Origin: a virus
IMG/VR virus record: IMGVR_UViG_3300035114_000028
Span: 1 to 34,443 of that record
Strand: one strand, 5' to 3'
DNA: 34,443 bases
Below are positions 23,006-29,528 of this stretch, piece by piece. The translations under genes and the position numbers were made by a program. The notes under the pieces are model-generated. The model was not told where the DNA came from. It saw only the letters and a list, made by a program, of their open reading frames with translations, and searched no databases. Positions within the stretch are counted from its first letter, which is position 1, and the number at the start of each line of letters is the position of its first letter.

Positions 23006-23476
23006 TCAGACCCAGAACGGCATCACGGTCAGGTTGGCCGCGGCCGGAGTAGCCGCCGCGACGCCCACCTTGAAGATGAGGTGCCCCCTGGCATCGTCGG
23101 CGGCCGGCAGAGTGAGCCGCTTGGGGTGCCACTTCATCGCGATGGCGGCGGAGAACAAGCCCGCCACCGAGCTGTCGTAGACCACTACGTCGGTCTGCAC
23201 GACAGCGTTCAGGGTGTAGCGATAGACGATGTCAGCGTCGAGCGCTGGAGTGCCGGTGTCCATGTCGCCTGCCGTGATCCAGAGACCGAGCAGGCGCCGG
23301 TTGCCGGTGAAGGGCAGCGGCATGAGGTAGTGCTCGTCGAGCCCATCCGTGACGGTCGTCGCGATGGTCTCGTTGAACTCCTCGAAGCTGGGGTGCCCCG
23401 TGGCTCCGAAGGGTACGACGCCGGCCTTGATCGAGCCGTCCGAGTTGTAGAAGCGAGTGCTGTAGGTCGTTGCCAT
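23006..23476 (-). CDS. Virion protein candidate next to capsid, 156 aa
   Basis: A soluble, beta-rich protein (AATTYSTRFYNSDGSI near the N-terminus, LLGLWITAGDM, RYTLNAVVQTDVVVYD) without catalytic motifs. It lies 12 bp downstream of the capsid gene with a GGGAG site before ATG 23476. The gene directly after a capsid gene is often a decoration or head protein, so that is the likeliest role. No family is recognised. Confidence 0.8.
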   Translation of the reverse strand: MATTYSTRFYNSDGSIKAGVVPFGATGHPSFEEFNETIATTVTDGLDEHYLMPLPFTGNRRLLGLWITAGDMDTGTPALDADIVYRYTLNAVVQTDVVVYDSSVAGLFSAAIAMKWHPKRLTLPAADDARGHLIFKVGVAAATPAAANLTVMPFWV

Positions 23477-23488
23477 GGCTCGTCTCCC

Positions 23489-24661
23489 TTACACGCTCGG
23501 CGTCGCCGCGGTCACGTAGTAGCTGATGGTGGCCGAGCCGAACCGCTGAAGGTTCCCGGCGGGACCGGCGATGGTGGCGACGGCGCCGGCGTGGGTGAAG
23601 AACTTCCAGCCGGTGCGGAGGTACTCCTCGTGGAAGCTGGCCTTGATGTGCGCCGACTCGGCGTCAAAGCCTTGCCCCCACTTGTGGTGCATCGCCATCT
23701 GACCGAGCAGCATCAGGCGGCGAACGTTGCCGATCTGGGTGCCGGCGGTCGTGGCGCCCGGGGTCGAGCCGGACTGACCGAAGGGCGTGTAGTCATCCAC
23801 CAAATACAACACCCGCCGCGTACCCTGGAAGCCGCTGTTTGCCTGCATGAAGCTCGCGACCTTGTCCGGAGCGTTGCCGCCCTGGATTTCCGCCAGCGTC
23901 AGGCTCATGATGCGGTTGGTGGTCGAGTGCCGGGTGAGCTGCTCCATCCCCTCGCTGTCGCAGATCGCGACGAACCAGGTGCCCCAGGGGGTCTTGGCGG
24001 GGACGAGCGGCGAGAGGACGCCGGAGGCCCGATTCTGGAGGGCGGTGATGACGGTCTCGACGTACTCGACCGTGAGGATCGCCGATGTCGTTCCCGCCAC
24101 GCCGCTGTCGGAGGTTTGACCCCCCGTCCAGAACCTGTGTTTGGTGTCCATCTCGGTCACGTCGTTGCCAAACGGCGAGACCGGCCAGAGCGAGCCGGAC
24201 GAGTTGTAGGCCGTGATGCCGGCCAGGTGGTAGTACTCGCTGCGGCAGATCAACTCCGCCGCCTCTGCGCCGCAGTTCTGGAGCTCCTTGCGCTCCAGCG
24301 GCACATTGGTGTAGGTCTGGCCCGCGACGAGGTTCTCGAAGAAGCAGGACGACAGCTCCTGCGCCTGCATGTTCATGTCCTGCTCGTAGACCGGGCGCTG
24401 ACCGGTCTCCTGACCGAAGCCGGTGCCGCCCAGGGGCTTGGGGGCGAGCTGCTGACCGCGGAAGCGGTCGCCGTAGTAGAACGTCACCTTCGAGGCCCGG
24501 CCGTCGTTGTTGCCGACCTCCTGCCTGTCCTCGGTGACGATCACGCTCTCGTCGCTCTTGCCGTAGAGCTTGGGCGCGAGGCACAAGTTTTCGGCGAAGT
24601 TGGTCACCCTCGCAGCCCACATCTGCTGCACGAGGACCGAATTTTCTGGAATTGCGGCCAA
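23489..24661 (-). CDS. Major capsid protein, 390 aa, TTG start
   Basis: The sequence has the style of the N4 gp56-like / DUF4043 type capsid proteins: PENSVLVQQMWAARV at the N-terminus, TFYYGDRFRGQQ, an alpha/beta core with NRASGVLSPLV and RRLMLLGQMAMHHKWG, and a C-terminal beta strand (SATISYYVTA). Position between scaffold-side and adaptor-side genes supports the call. I chose TTG at 24661 because GGAGG lies exactly eight bases upstream (24670-24674). The earlier GTG at 24682 has no ribosome-binding site and adds only MRLEDSP. The capsid promoter is unmapped but must lie in the 264-bp gap before it. Confidence 0.85.
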   Translation of the reverse strand: MAAIPENSVLVQQMWAARVTNFAENLCLAPKLYGKSDESVIVTEDRQEVGNNDGRASKVTFYYGDRFRGQQLAPKPLGGTGFGQETGQRPVYEQDMNMQAQELSSCFFENLVAGQTYTNVPLERKELQNCGAEAAELICRSEYYHLAGITAYNSSGSLWPVSPFGNDVTEMDTKHRFWTGGQTSDSGVAGTTSAILTVEYVETVITALQNRASGVLSPLVPAKTPWGTWFVAICDSEGMEQLTRHSTTNRIMSLTLAEIQGGNAPDKVASFMQANSGFQGTRRVLYLVDDYTPFGQSGSTPGATTAGTQIGNVRRLMLLGQMAMHHKWGQGFDAESAHIKASFHEEYLRTGWKFFTHAGAVATIAGPAGNLQRFGSATISYYVTAATPSV

Positions 24662-24925
24662 GGGGGAATCCTCCAGGCGCACGTTGCGCCGGTTGATCCC
24701 GTGCTGGAAGTTACCCTTTCAGGCCAGCGCGCCGGGGCGGGGAACCCGCGGCCCCTCGGTCTGCCGCGCGGTCGAGAGATGAGGCTCAAGTCGAGCGGTG
24801 ACGGGTCGCTCGGGCTCTCGCGCGGTGCCGGTGTGTTGGCGGATAGTGTCGCGCCATATTGGCACGAGTGTCTAGCGGGGTGCGGGGGCTGGACACGGGC
24901 ATGGCGCTGGCCGTACTATGGCGGC
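24662..24925. promoter_or_regulatory. Divergent capsid / island control region
   Basis: This 264-bp gap lies between the divergent capsid (minus) and regulator (plus) genes. It contains AGTGTC at 24845-24850 and again at 24867-24872, 22 bp apart, flanking the near-palindrome GCCATATTGGC (24853-24863). An inverted GACAC at 24892-24896 lies inside the candidate plus-strand -35. A GC-rich hairpin (GCGGG/CCCGC, 24737-24749) lies in the probable capsid leader. A weak capsid-side promoter could be TAGACA (24869-24874, minus strand) with CACTAT (24843-24848), but the spacer is 20 bp. The repeats look like an operator for the regulator at 24926. Confidence 0.55.
24890..24919 (+). promoter_or_regulatory. 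Candidate sigma70 promoter for the island operon
   Basis: TGGACA (24890-24895, one mismatch to TTGACA) and TACTAT (24914-24919, matching four of six bases of TATAAT) are 18 bp apart. A start site seven bases after the -10 would fall on the A of the ATG at 24926. No ribosome-binding site precedes that ATG, so a leaderless mRNA is predicted. This is sequence reading, not a measured start. Confidence 0.5.
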
Positions 24926-25105
24926 ATGAGTGACAAGGATCGCTTCATCCTCCGTCTCAACCCGACGCGACGCGCCCGATGGGACCGAGCCCGCGGCAAC
25001 CTGGCCCTGTCGACCTGGATCAAGCTCCTGTGCGACAACGCTGCGGACGCCACCCTCGGGAAGGGCACGGCGCCGCAGCCCGACACCCAACAGCGCCCGG
25101 CATGA
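24926..25105 (+). CDS. Ribbon-helix-helix-type regulator candidate, 59 aa
   Basis: The beginning RFILRLNPTRRARWDRARG followed by LSTWIKLLCDNA has the strand-helix-helix spacing of Arc/MetJ/CopG-like DNA-binding proteins (strand about residues 6-11, helices 13-25 and 28-40). Such proteins act as dimers, with the strand in the DNA groove, and often repress their own operon. It is the first gene of the plus-strand island. Direct and inverted repeats lie just upstream. It may start leaderless from the promoter at 24890-24919. The next gene overlaps by ATGA. Regulator function is inferred. Confidence 0.72.
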   Translation: MSDKDRFILRLNPTRRARWDRARGNLALSTWIKLLCDNAADATLGKGTAPQPDTQQRPA

Positions 25106-25497
25106 AGCTTCAAACGCTTCTTCTCGCGGCCATCTTGGTCGTCGACCTCGCCTGCGTCGGGACCGCCCTCGCCCTGCTCGGCGACCTCAAGGCCATCGAG
25201 CGCGAGGTTACGCGGCGGCTGGACGAATGCGAGTCCAGGATCAGGGCGCTGGAGCGGGACGCACGGCGACCATGGTGGCAGCTCCTGATGATGATCCCGC
25301 CGCCGGGCCTGCCGCCGTTTTCGCCACTGCCCAGCCATGGCTCGTGTCCGCCTGGACCGCCCGCGCCGGCGTGGACTGCGATCCCGTGCGCGGCAGTCGC
25401 CGTGCTCCTCGCCGCGGGGATGCTTTTCGTGCTGACGCAGCTCGTTCGCGACATGTGGCAATGGTGGCACGTGGACCGGAAGGAGGAGCGGCGATGA
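25102..25497 (+). CDS. Two-pass membrane protein, 131 aa
   Basis: The first membrane helix is at residues ~5-27 (LLAAILVVDLACVGTALALL), followed by a charged coiled-coil-like helix (IEREVTRRLDECESRIRALERD), a Pro-rich loop (PPPGLPPFSP), and a second membrane helix at ~92-115. The C-terminus is charged and Trp-rich (RDMWQWWHVDRK). The loop between the helices is large for a holin, so a sensor or envelope-modifying role is equally possible. ATGA overlaps join it to both neighbours, so it is a member of the island operon. Confidence 0.75.
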   Translation: MKLQTLLLAAILVVDLACVGTALALLGDLKAIEREVTRRLDECESRIRALERDARRPWWQLLMMIPPPGLPPFSPLPSHGSCPPGPPAPAWTAIPCAAVAVLLAAGMLFVLTQLVRDMWQWWHVDRKEERR

Positions 25498-25892
25498 GCG
25501 AGGGCTTCTGGCAGATCGATGAAGACGCCCTCACGGGGCCTATCCTGGCAATCGTCACCAAGGCCGTGGACGAGGAGATCTACTGCGCCATCCGGGATCT
25601 GCTGACCACCGACAACCCCGATTTCCTGCTCTGGGGGTTCAGCGTTCCAGCGGGGCAGGAGGAGCCGCTCCTGATCTTCACCGTCGAGGGACGTGACCGG
25701 CCAGATATCGAGCGGTCGTTCAGCCTCAAGGCGATGGTAGACAGCGCGCTTGAATGGTGCCCCGTGGACGGCACCGATCACCCGGACGAGGAGAGCGAAG
25801 ACCGGCGCGGCCTGGAGGCGATGCGGGCCGCCCTGCTTCGCGAGGCTCGCCGGATCGAGGAGTTTCTGGTGCGGGCGGCGGAGCGGGCATGA
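25494..25892 (+). CDS. Acidic hypothetical protein, 132 aa
   Basis: A soluble, acidic protein with no recognised domain. It has an alpha/beta look: helix at residues ~13-43, strands such as LLWGFSVP and PLLIFTVEG, then a C-terminal helical segment (~105-132). The ATG at 25494 overlaps the previous stop (ATGA), with GGAGG upstream, and it overlaps the Thg1-like gene by four bases. Because it is encoded directly before that enzyme in one operon, it could be a partner protein, but nothing in its sequence shows this. Confidence 0.75.
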   Translation: MSEGFWQIDEDALTGPILAIVTKAVDEEIYCAIRDLLTTDNPDFLLWGFSVPAGQEEPLLIFTVEGRDRPDIERSFSLKAMVDSALEWCPVDGTDHPDEESEDRRGLEAMRAALLREARRIEEFLVRAAERA

Positions 25893-26593
25893 CGACCCTT
25901 CCCCTCTCCGACCGCATGAAGCGCTACGAGCAGGCGCAGGCGCTCCACCTGACCCGCAGGGTGCCGGTCATCGTGCGCGTGGACGGCCGGGCCTTCCACA
26001 GCTTCACCCGGGGCTGCCAGAGACCTTATGATCCCCACATCACGGGTTCCATGGTCGCGGCCACCAGCGCGCTTGCCAGAGAGATGGACGGATGTCGACT
26101 GGCCTATACCCAGAGCGATGAGGCGAGCTTCCTGCTGACCGACTTCGCCCGCCTGGAGACGGAGCCCTGGTTCGGCTACGACCTCCAGAAGGTGGTGAGC
26201 TTGGCGGCAGCCGGCATGACGGGACACTTCCTCCTGCACCACGCCGACCAATACGGCGTAGGCCGCGCCACCTTCGACGCTCGCGCCTTCAACCTGCCGC
26301 GCGAGGAGGTCGCCAACTACTTCCTCTGGCGAGCCCGTGACTGGCATCGGAACAGCGTTCTGATGTTCGCGCAGGCGCACTTCTCGCCGAAGCAGATGCA
26401 CGGGAAGAAGCTCCCCGAGCAGCACGACATGCTGCACGAGATCGGCCGGAATTGGGCGACGGACACGAACCCGCAGGAGCGCAACGGCACTTTCATCCTT
26501 GACGGGGAAGTCCTGACCGACGTGCAGCCGACCTATGCAGCGATCTCGCCGCTGGTTGAGGCGGTCATGGGTGCCCCGGGAGAGTCAACGTGA
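25889..26593 (+). CDS. Thg1-like 3'-5' nucleotidyltransferase (TLP), 234 aa
   Basis: The protein carries the diagnostic features of the tRNAHis guanylyltransferase / Thg1-like protein superfamily, which adds nucleotides to the 5' end of tRNA in the 3'-to-5' direction. RVDGRAFHSFTRG supplies the first catalytic Asp (D32). YTQSDEASFLL supplies D77 and E78, the second metal-binding pair. A later block, FDARAFNLP (129-137) and FLWRARDWHRNSV (145-157), corresponds to the WR...D...RN region of the family. Length (234 aa) is near the usual 230-270. It lies fourth in a plus-strand island in a phage genome. Bacteria usually encode the G-1 of tRNAHis, so its target may be damaged or truncated tRNA 5' ends; that is inference. 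Confidence 0.93.
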   Translation: MTTLPLSDRMKRYEQAQALHLTRRVPVIVRVDGRAFHSFTRGCQRPYDPHITGSMVAATSALAREMDGCRLAYTQSDEASFLLTDFARLETEPWFGYDLQKVVSLAAAGMTGHFLLHHADQYGVGRATFDARAFNLPREEVANYFLWRARDWHRNSVLMFAQAHFSPKQMHGKKLPEQHDMLHEIGRNWATDTNPQERNGTFILDGEVLTDVQPTYAAISPLVEAVMGAPGEST

Positions 26594-26928
26594 AGGTGCC
26601 CAACCGCCCCACCCCGGAGGGCCGGGAGCTGGGCGAGAACCTGGCGCGCTTCACGGAGATCGAACTGGCTCGCCTACGCGAGAGGTTCCCCGTTCACGCC
26701 GAGCCGTGCGGCACCTGCGCCTTCCGCCGCGGTACGATCCCCAACGGCAGCCTCGCCACCGTGGGGGACGCCCTGAAATGCGCGATGGAGGGCGTGCCCT
26801 TCATGTGCCACGAGAGCCTGGGCGGGAACGAGGGGAAGCCGAGCCGAGCCTGCGTCGGCTGGTGCATTCTGTCCGGTGCCGCCTCGGGACGCCCGGTCGA
26901 GTGCCCCTGGCCCTTCTCAGAGGAGTAG
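26590..26928 (+). CDS. Cysteine-rich putative metal-binding protein, 112 aa
   Basis: C40-G-T-C43-A-F-R-R-G, C64, C73-H74, C88 and C92 form an evenly spaced set of ligands, with 'CGTCAFRRGT' and 'PFMCHE' as recognisable blocks of a widespread phage protein of unknown function. Zinc or an Fe-S cluster could be bound; the sequence does not decide which. The start is GTG at 26590, overlapping the stop of the Thg1-like gene, so the two are translationally coupled. The first ~35 residues are a charged helix. Confidence 0.82.
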   Translation: MKVPNRPTPEGRELGENLARFTEIELARLRERFPVHAEPCGTCAFRRGTIPNGSLATVGDALKCAMEGVPFMCHESLGGNEGKPSRACVGWCILSGAASGRPVECPWPFSEE

Positions 26929-26932
26929 CCCC

Positions 26933-27124
26933 ATGATCCTTCACGAGCGCGACCTCTTCGACCTCTCCACGGCGGACCCGACGTTCCACGATCTGACCGT
27001 GCCGGGCAGCTCCTACCTACCGCTGATGCTGGCGATCCGGCGCGAGGACCGGCGGGCAGCCGGCCTGGGTAGGCGGGAGATCCAAGATGGCTTAGTCGTC
27101 AAACCCAAACCGGAAAGGAGCTAG
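26933..27124 (+). CDS. Small soluble protein, 63 aa
   Basis: A short protein without a known domain. The ATG at 26933 follows GAGGAG and the preceding stop by four bases. The central part (YLPLMLAIRREDRRAAG) is one amphipathic helix; the tail is Lys-rich. It is the second-last gene of the island. Function unknown. Confidence 0.7.
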   Translation: MILHERDLFDLSTADPTFHDLTVPGSSYLPLMLAIRREDRRAAGLGRREIQDGLVVKPKPERS

Positions 27125-27128
27125 AAGA

Positions 27129-27383
27129 ATGAGGAAGGCATCGTTCGTGTGTGCGTTGGTATCGTTCGCGATCCTGTTCTCGGTAGCGCCGCCGCTCCAC
27201 GCCGCCGACACGGAGGACATCGGCTATCCTCCGATCTGCGGCCTTCAGGAGATCGGTTGCCAGGCCGTCTGCGGATTCATTATCGTTCAACCTGAACGGT
27301 GGGCGTGTTGGGATCAGTGCGAGGCGCAGTACGAGGCGTGCATGAGCAAGAATTATCCCGACCAGTACAAGCCGCCCGCTTAA
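27129..27383 (+). CDS. Exported cysteine-rich protein, 84 aa
   Basis: The ATG at 27129 is preceded by AAAGGAG eight bases upstream. The N-terminus MRKASFVCALVSFAILFS with AxA-type ending (PPLHAA, about residues 20-26) is a Sec signal peptide. The mature protein, about 58 residues, holds six cysteines (GYPPICG, IGCQAVCG, ACWDQC, EACMSK), so disulfides are likely. It is the last gene of the plus-strand island. Its leader resembles that of the exported protein at 3945, but the mature parts do not resemble each other clearly. Confidence 0.82.
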   Translation: MRKASFVCALVSFAILFSVAPPLHAADTEDIGYPPICGLQEIGCQAVCGFIIVQPERWACWDQCEAQYEACMSKNYPDQYKPPA

Positions 27384-27411
27384 AACCCGGTTAAAACCTG
27401 GTAAAAACCCC
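27379..27411. repeat. Three tandem 11-bp repeats
   Basis: Three consecutive 11-bp units, CTTAAAACCCG, GTTAAAACCTG and GTAAAAACCCC, begin at the stop codon of the exported-protein gene and run into the intergenic gap. Units are spaced by about one helical turn, and the tract is A-rich in an otherwise GC-rich sequence. This could be an iteron-like protein-binding array, an A-tract curvature element, or a recombination scar. Nothing nearby proves which. Confidence 0.65.
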
Positions 27412-27414
27412 CGA

Positions 27415-27454
27415 GCGCGGCGCCTGCCGAGGGGGAGACCATCCCCCGCCGCGC
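27415..27454. terminator. Long stem-loop between convergent genes
   Basis: An inner stem GGGGGA (27431-27436) with loop GACCA and TCCCCC (27442-27447) stacks on an outer 7-bp stem, GCGCGGC (27415-27421) and GCCGCGC (27448-27454), with a 9-nt bulge on the left side. It lies between the convergent genes ending at 27383 and 27472. There is no T-tract, so a factor-independent terminator is uncertain, but the position suits a bidirectional transcription stop. Confidence 0.55.
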
Positions 27455-27471
27455 CCGGGGTACCAACCGTC

Positions 27472-27645
27472 CTACCGCTGCCGCTTCCGGTACGCCCGGA
27501 GCGGCGGCACCTTCGCTCGGCCCTCTGCCCGCCGCTCCGCGTTGGTCACCCGCGCTGCGATCTCCTCGGCCCGCGGGTCGCCCTTCAGGCTGGCCTTGAC
27601 GTGCTCGTACTGGCGCTCGTCCTTCTTCGAGAAGTAGCTGGGCAC
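27472..27645 (-). CDS. Small conserved basic protein, 57 aa
   Basis: A GTG at 27645 with an AAGGGG site gives a protein beginning VPSYFSKKDERQYEHVKASL, followed by DPRAEEIAARVTNAERRAEGR. This is a small protein found in many phages and bacteria, of unknown function. The sequence is strongly helical and basic at the C-terminus (RAYRKRQR). It follows the scaffold candidate by four bases. It is the last gene of the right-hand minus-strand block. Confidence 0.82.
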   Translation of the reverse strand: MPSYFSKKDERQYEHVKASLKGDPRAEEIAARVTNAERRAEGRAKVPPLRAYRKRQR

Positions 27646-27649
27646 GGCG

Positions 27650-28852
27650 TCACCCCTTCGACATCTCCTCGATGAGCGATCCCATCAGCTTGTCGGCGGT
27701 GGCGGCAACGCCATTCGCCTCCTCCAGGCAGGCAGCGTAGAGCGCCTTGTGGTCGCGGACCCCGCCGCGGTAGAGCTGGATCGCCTTGCTGGGGGCCGCT
27801 CCCACGCCACGATCGGCTACCCGCGGCGCCGCGTTGCCAGTGGTGGCGGTTCGCGCCCGGACGGCCTGAAGTCGAGCCGTCTCCGCCTGGGCAGGCGAGC
27901 CGCCGTTACCGTTGGCGGGGGCCGAGTAACCCCCGGTGGCGCCCGCAGGCGCTGGAGGGGCCGCGGGCGCCGTGCCGTCGTCCTCGAAGGGCGGGATGTT
28001 GATCCCGTCCATGGCGAGGTCCCGCCGCACCAGCTCGTAAAAGCCCCGGTAGAGCCCGTAGCCGAAGCTGTCCATCGCAGCAACGCCGTTGTCGCCCACC
28101 GCGTCGGCCCCCTGCGCCACGGCCGCGAGGTGTCGCGTCGCCAGGGCCTCCTGGAGATCGGGCTCGTCGACGCCGGCGAATTTGAGGGCATCGGCGAAGA
28201 CGCCCCGGAGCGTGGTGTATCGGTCTCTGGCGCCGACCGCCAGGTCCGGCATTGCCTCCTGATAGTCGTGCTCCCAGCGAAGGTATTGCTGCATGATCGC
28301 CTGCTGCCGTTCCTGTTCCTCGGCCTGGGTGGCCCGCTGCTGCTCGATCTGGGCGAAGCGCTCCTCTTGGCGCTGCGCGGCCTCCATGACCGGCTTCAGG
28401 GCCTCCTTGATGGCGCCCTCCTGCTTGGTACTCCACCACTGCATAAAGGCGGTGGACTCGGTGACCGGATCCGGGATCGTTTCGTCGGGGACAACGGTCT
28501 TGTAGCTCTTCAGGGCCTCGACGGCGGTCCTGAGAAGCTCGTTGTCCTTGGCGCGCGCCTCGTTGAAGCGCTCCTCGTGCTGCCGGCGCCAGCGCAGCTC
28601 CTCGCGGAGCCGCTCCTGGCGGCCGCGGTAGCCGCCCTGGAACTTGCGGACGCCCTCCCCGAAGTGGATGGCCTGGCGCGGGGGGGCGGGGGCTGAGGGC
28701 GCCGCAGCGGGCTCTGCGGCGGGCGGTGGGCCGGTCTCCGGGGCGCCGCCGCTGGTCTGGTCGAGCTGGTCGGCGAGCCCCTGGGCGGCCTCCTGGAGGA
28801 CCGGGTCGGGGGTGGTTTCGAGGGTACTGGTGCTGGCAAGCGGGTCAGACAT
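27650..28852 (-). CDS. Scaffolding protein candidate, 400 aa
   Basis: An acidic N-terminus rich in Pro/Ala/Ser (about residues 1-65) is followed by a long helical, coiled-coil region (~75-230) with no catalytic motif, a second helical part, and a Gly/Ala/Pro-rich linker (~285-335). The C-terminal stretch is helical with a small basic part. Capsid scaffolding proteins share this composition, and the gene lies between the portal side and the capsid gene, as expected. The ATG at 28852 with GGGAGAG overlaps the upstream gene by eight bases. The island 24926-27383 separates it from the capsid gene. Confidence 0.82.
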   Translation of the reverse strand: MSDPLASTSTLETTPDPVLQEAAQGLADQLDQTSGGAPETGPPPAAEPAAAPSAPAPPRQAIHFGEGVRKFQGGYRGRQERLREELRWRRQHEERFNEARAKDNELLRTAVEALKSYKTVVPDETIPDPVTESTAFMQWWSTKQEGAIKEALKPVMEAAQRQEERFAQIEQQRATQAEEQERQQAIMQQYLRWEHDYQEAMPDLAVGARDRYTTLRGVFADALKFAGVDEPDLQEALATRHLAAVAQGADAVGDNGVAAMDSFGYGLYRGFYELVRRDLAMDGINIPPFEDDGTAPAAPPAPAGATGGYSAPANGNGGSPAQAETARLQAVRARTATTGNAAPRVADRGVGAAPSKAIQLYRGGVRDHKALYAACLEEANGVAATADKLMGSLIEEMSKG

Positions 28853-29159
28853 TGGTCTCTCCCTTCAGTGCGGTGTCGAGGTCGACGCCAACCAGCCGCG
28901 CGACCGTTCGCAGGACCGCCATCTTCTCTTCAATCTCACATTCCGGTTCGCCGTGTTGCTCGTCGTAGAGCTTCGCACGCTTCAGGAGTGAGACCATCTC
29001 ATCGACCTGGCGCTTCAGCTCGTCGAACTCCTGCCGTGAAACGGTCGGCGGCGCTACGTACTGCTGAAACACCGGACTAGGCTGGACCGGGAAGACCTGC
29101 GGCCACTCGCGGCGCAGCTTGTCCCCGTAGTGCTCTCCGATCATCGATACGACGCACAT
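28845..29159 (-). CDS. Conserved phage protein with coiled coil, 104 aa
   Basis: The N-terminus MCVVSMIGEHYGDK, a Pro-rich linker, and a C-terminal helix (EFDELKRQVDEMVSLLKRAK, then YDEQHGEPECEIEEK) match a small protein that recurs in phages, often near portal or capsid genes. It has no known function. The leucine heptads suggest a dimeric coiled coil. ATG at 29159 is chosen, with an AGGGGC site; M6 is a possible second start. Its end overlaps the scaffold gene start. Confidence 0.82.
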   Translation of the reverse strand: MCVVSMIGEHYGDKLRREWPQVFPVQPSPVFQQYVAPPTVSRQEFDELKRQVDEMVSLLKRAKLYDEQHGEPECEIEEKMAVLRTVARLVGVDLDTALKGETNV

Positions 29160-29171
29160 GCGCGCAAGCCC

Positions 29172-29528
29172 CTACGCCGGCACGAAGACGGTGGCCTGCG
29201 AGAGCGCGTAGCTGCCGTCGGGGTTGCGCCGCCGCGTCTCGGTCTGGTAGATGGCGCCGTTGGAGACAGCCATGCGCCGGGTGACCTTCCGCCAGCTCTC
29301 CTCTTTCGATTCGGCGCTGGCCACCACCTGCCAGCGGTTGTCGGGGTCGCCGACCTTCTCGATAGCCGCCTCCTTCGCGGCCTCAGCGGCGGCGGCCTTG
29401 GCGGCCAGGGCCTCTTCCTTCGCGGCAGCCTTCTCGGCCAGCTTCTCCTCGGCAGCGGCGGCTCGCGCCTCGCTCTTGGTCTCCTCGGCGGCCAGCTTCT
29501 CTTCCTTCTCGGCGGGGTGCTTGTTCAT
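29172..29528 (-). CDS. Ala/Glu/Lys-rich helical protein, 118 aa
   Basis: Residues 5-60 are almost only A, E and K (AAEEKLAEKAAAKEEALAAK), a long charged helix of low complexity. The C-terminal ~55 residues (RWQVVASAESKEESWRKVTR, then beta strands to FVPA) look like a small folded domain. It lies between the portal and a conserved small gene, with GAGGAGG before ATG 29528. It may assist head assembly; no family is recognised. Confidence 0.8.
   Translation of the reverse strand: MNKHPAEKEEKLAAEETKSEARAAAAEEKLAEKAAAKEEALAAKAAAAEAAKEAAIEKVGDPDNRWQVVASAESKEESWRKVTRRMAVSNGAIYQTETRRRNPDGSYALSQATVFVPA

Noticed and set aside
24861-24877. TGGCACG followed by TCTAGC as a sigma54 promoter
   Set aside because: The GC of the -12 element is two bases too far from the -24 GG, so it does not fit.
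22418-25105. Very long plus-strand frame antisense to capsid and adaptor genes
   Set aside because: Only its last 59 codons, from ATG 24926, look like a protein; the rest is shadow of the capsid-region genes.
27415-27454. Stem-loop as a tRNA or riboswitch fragment
   Set aside because: No acceptor, anticodon or T-loop pattern; the two stacked stems fit a simple transcription-end structure better.
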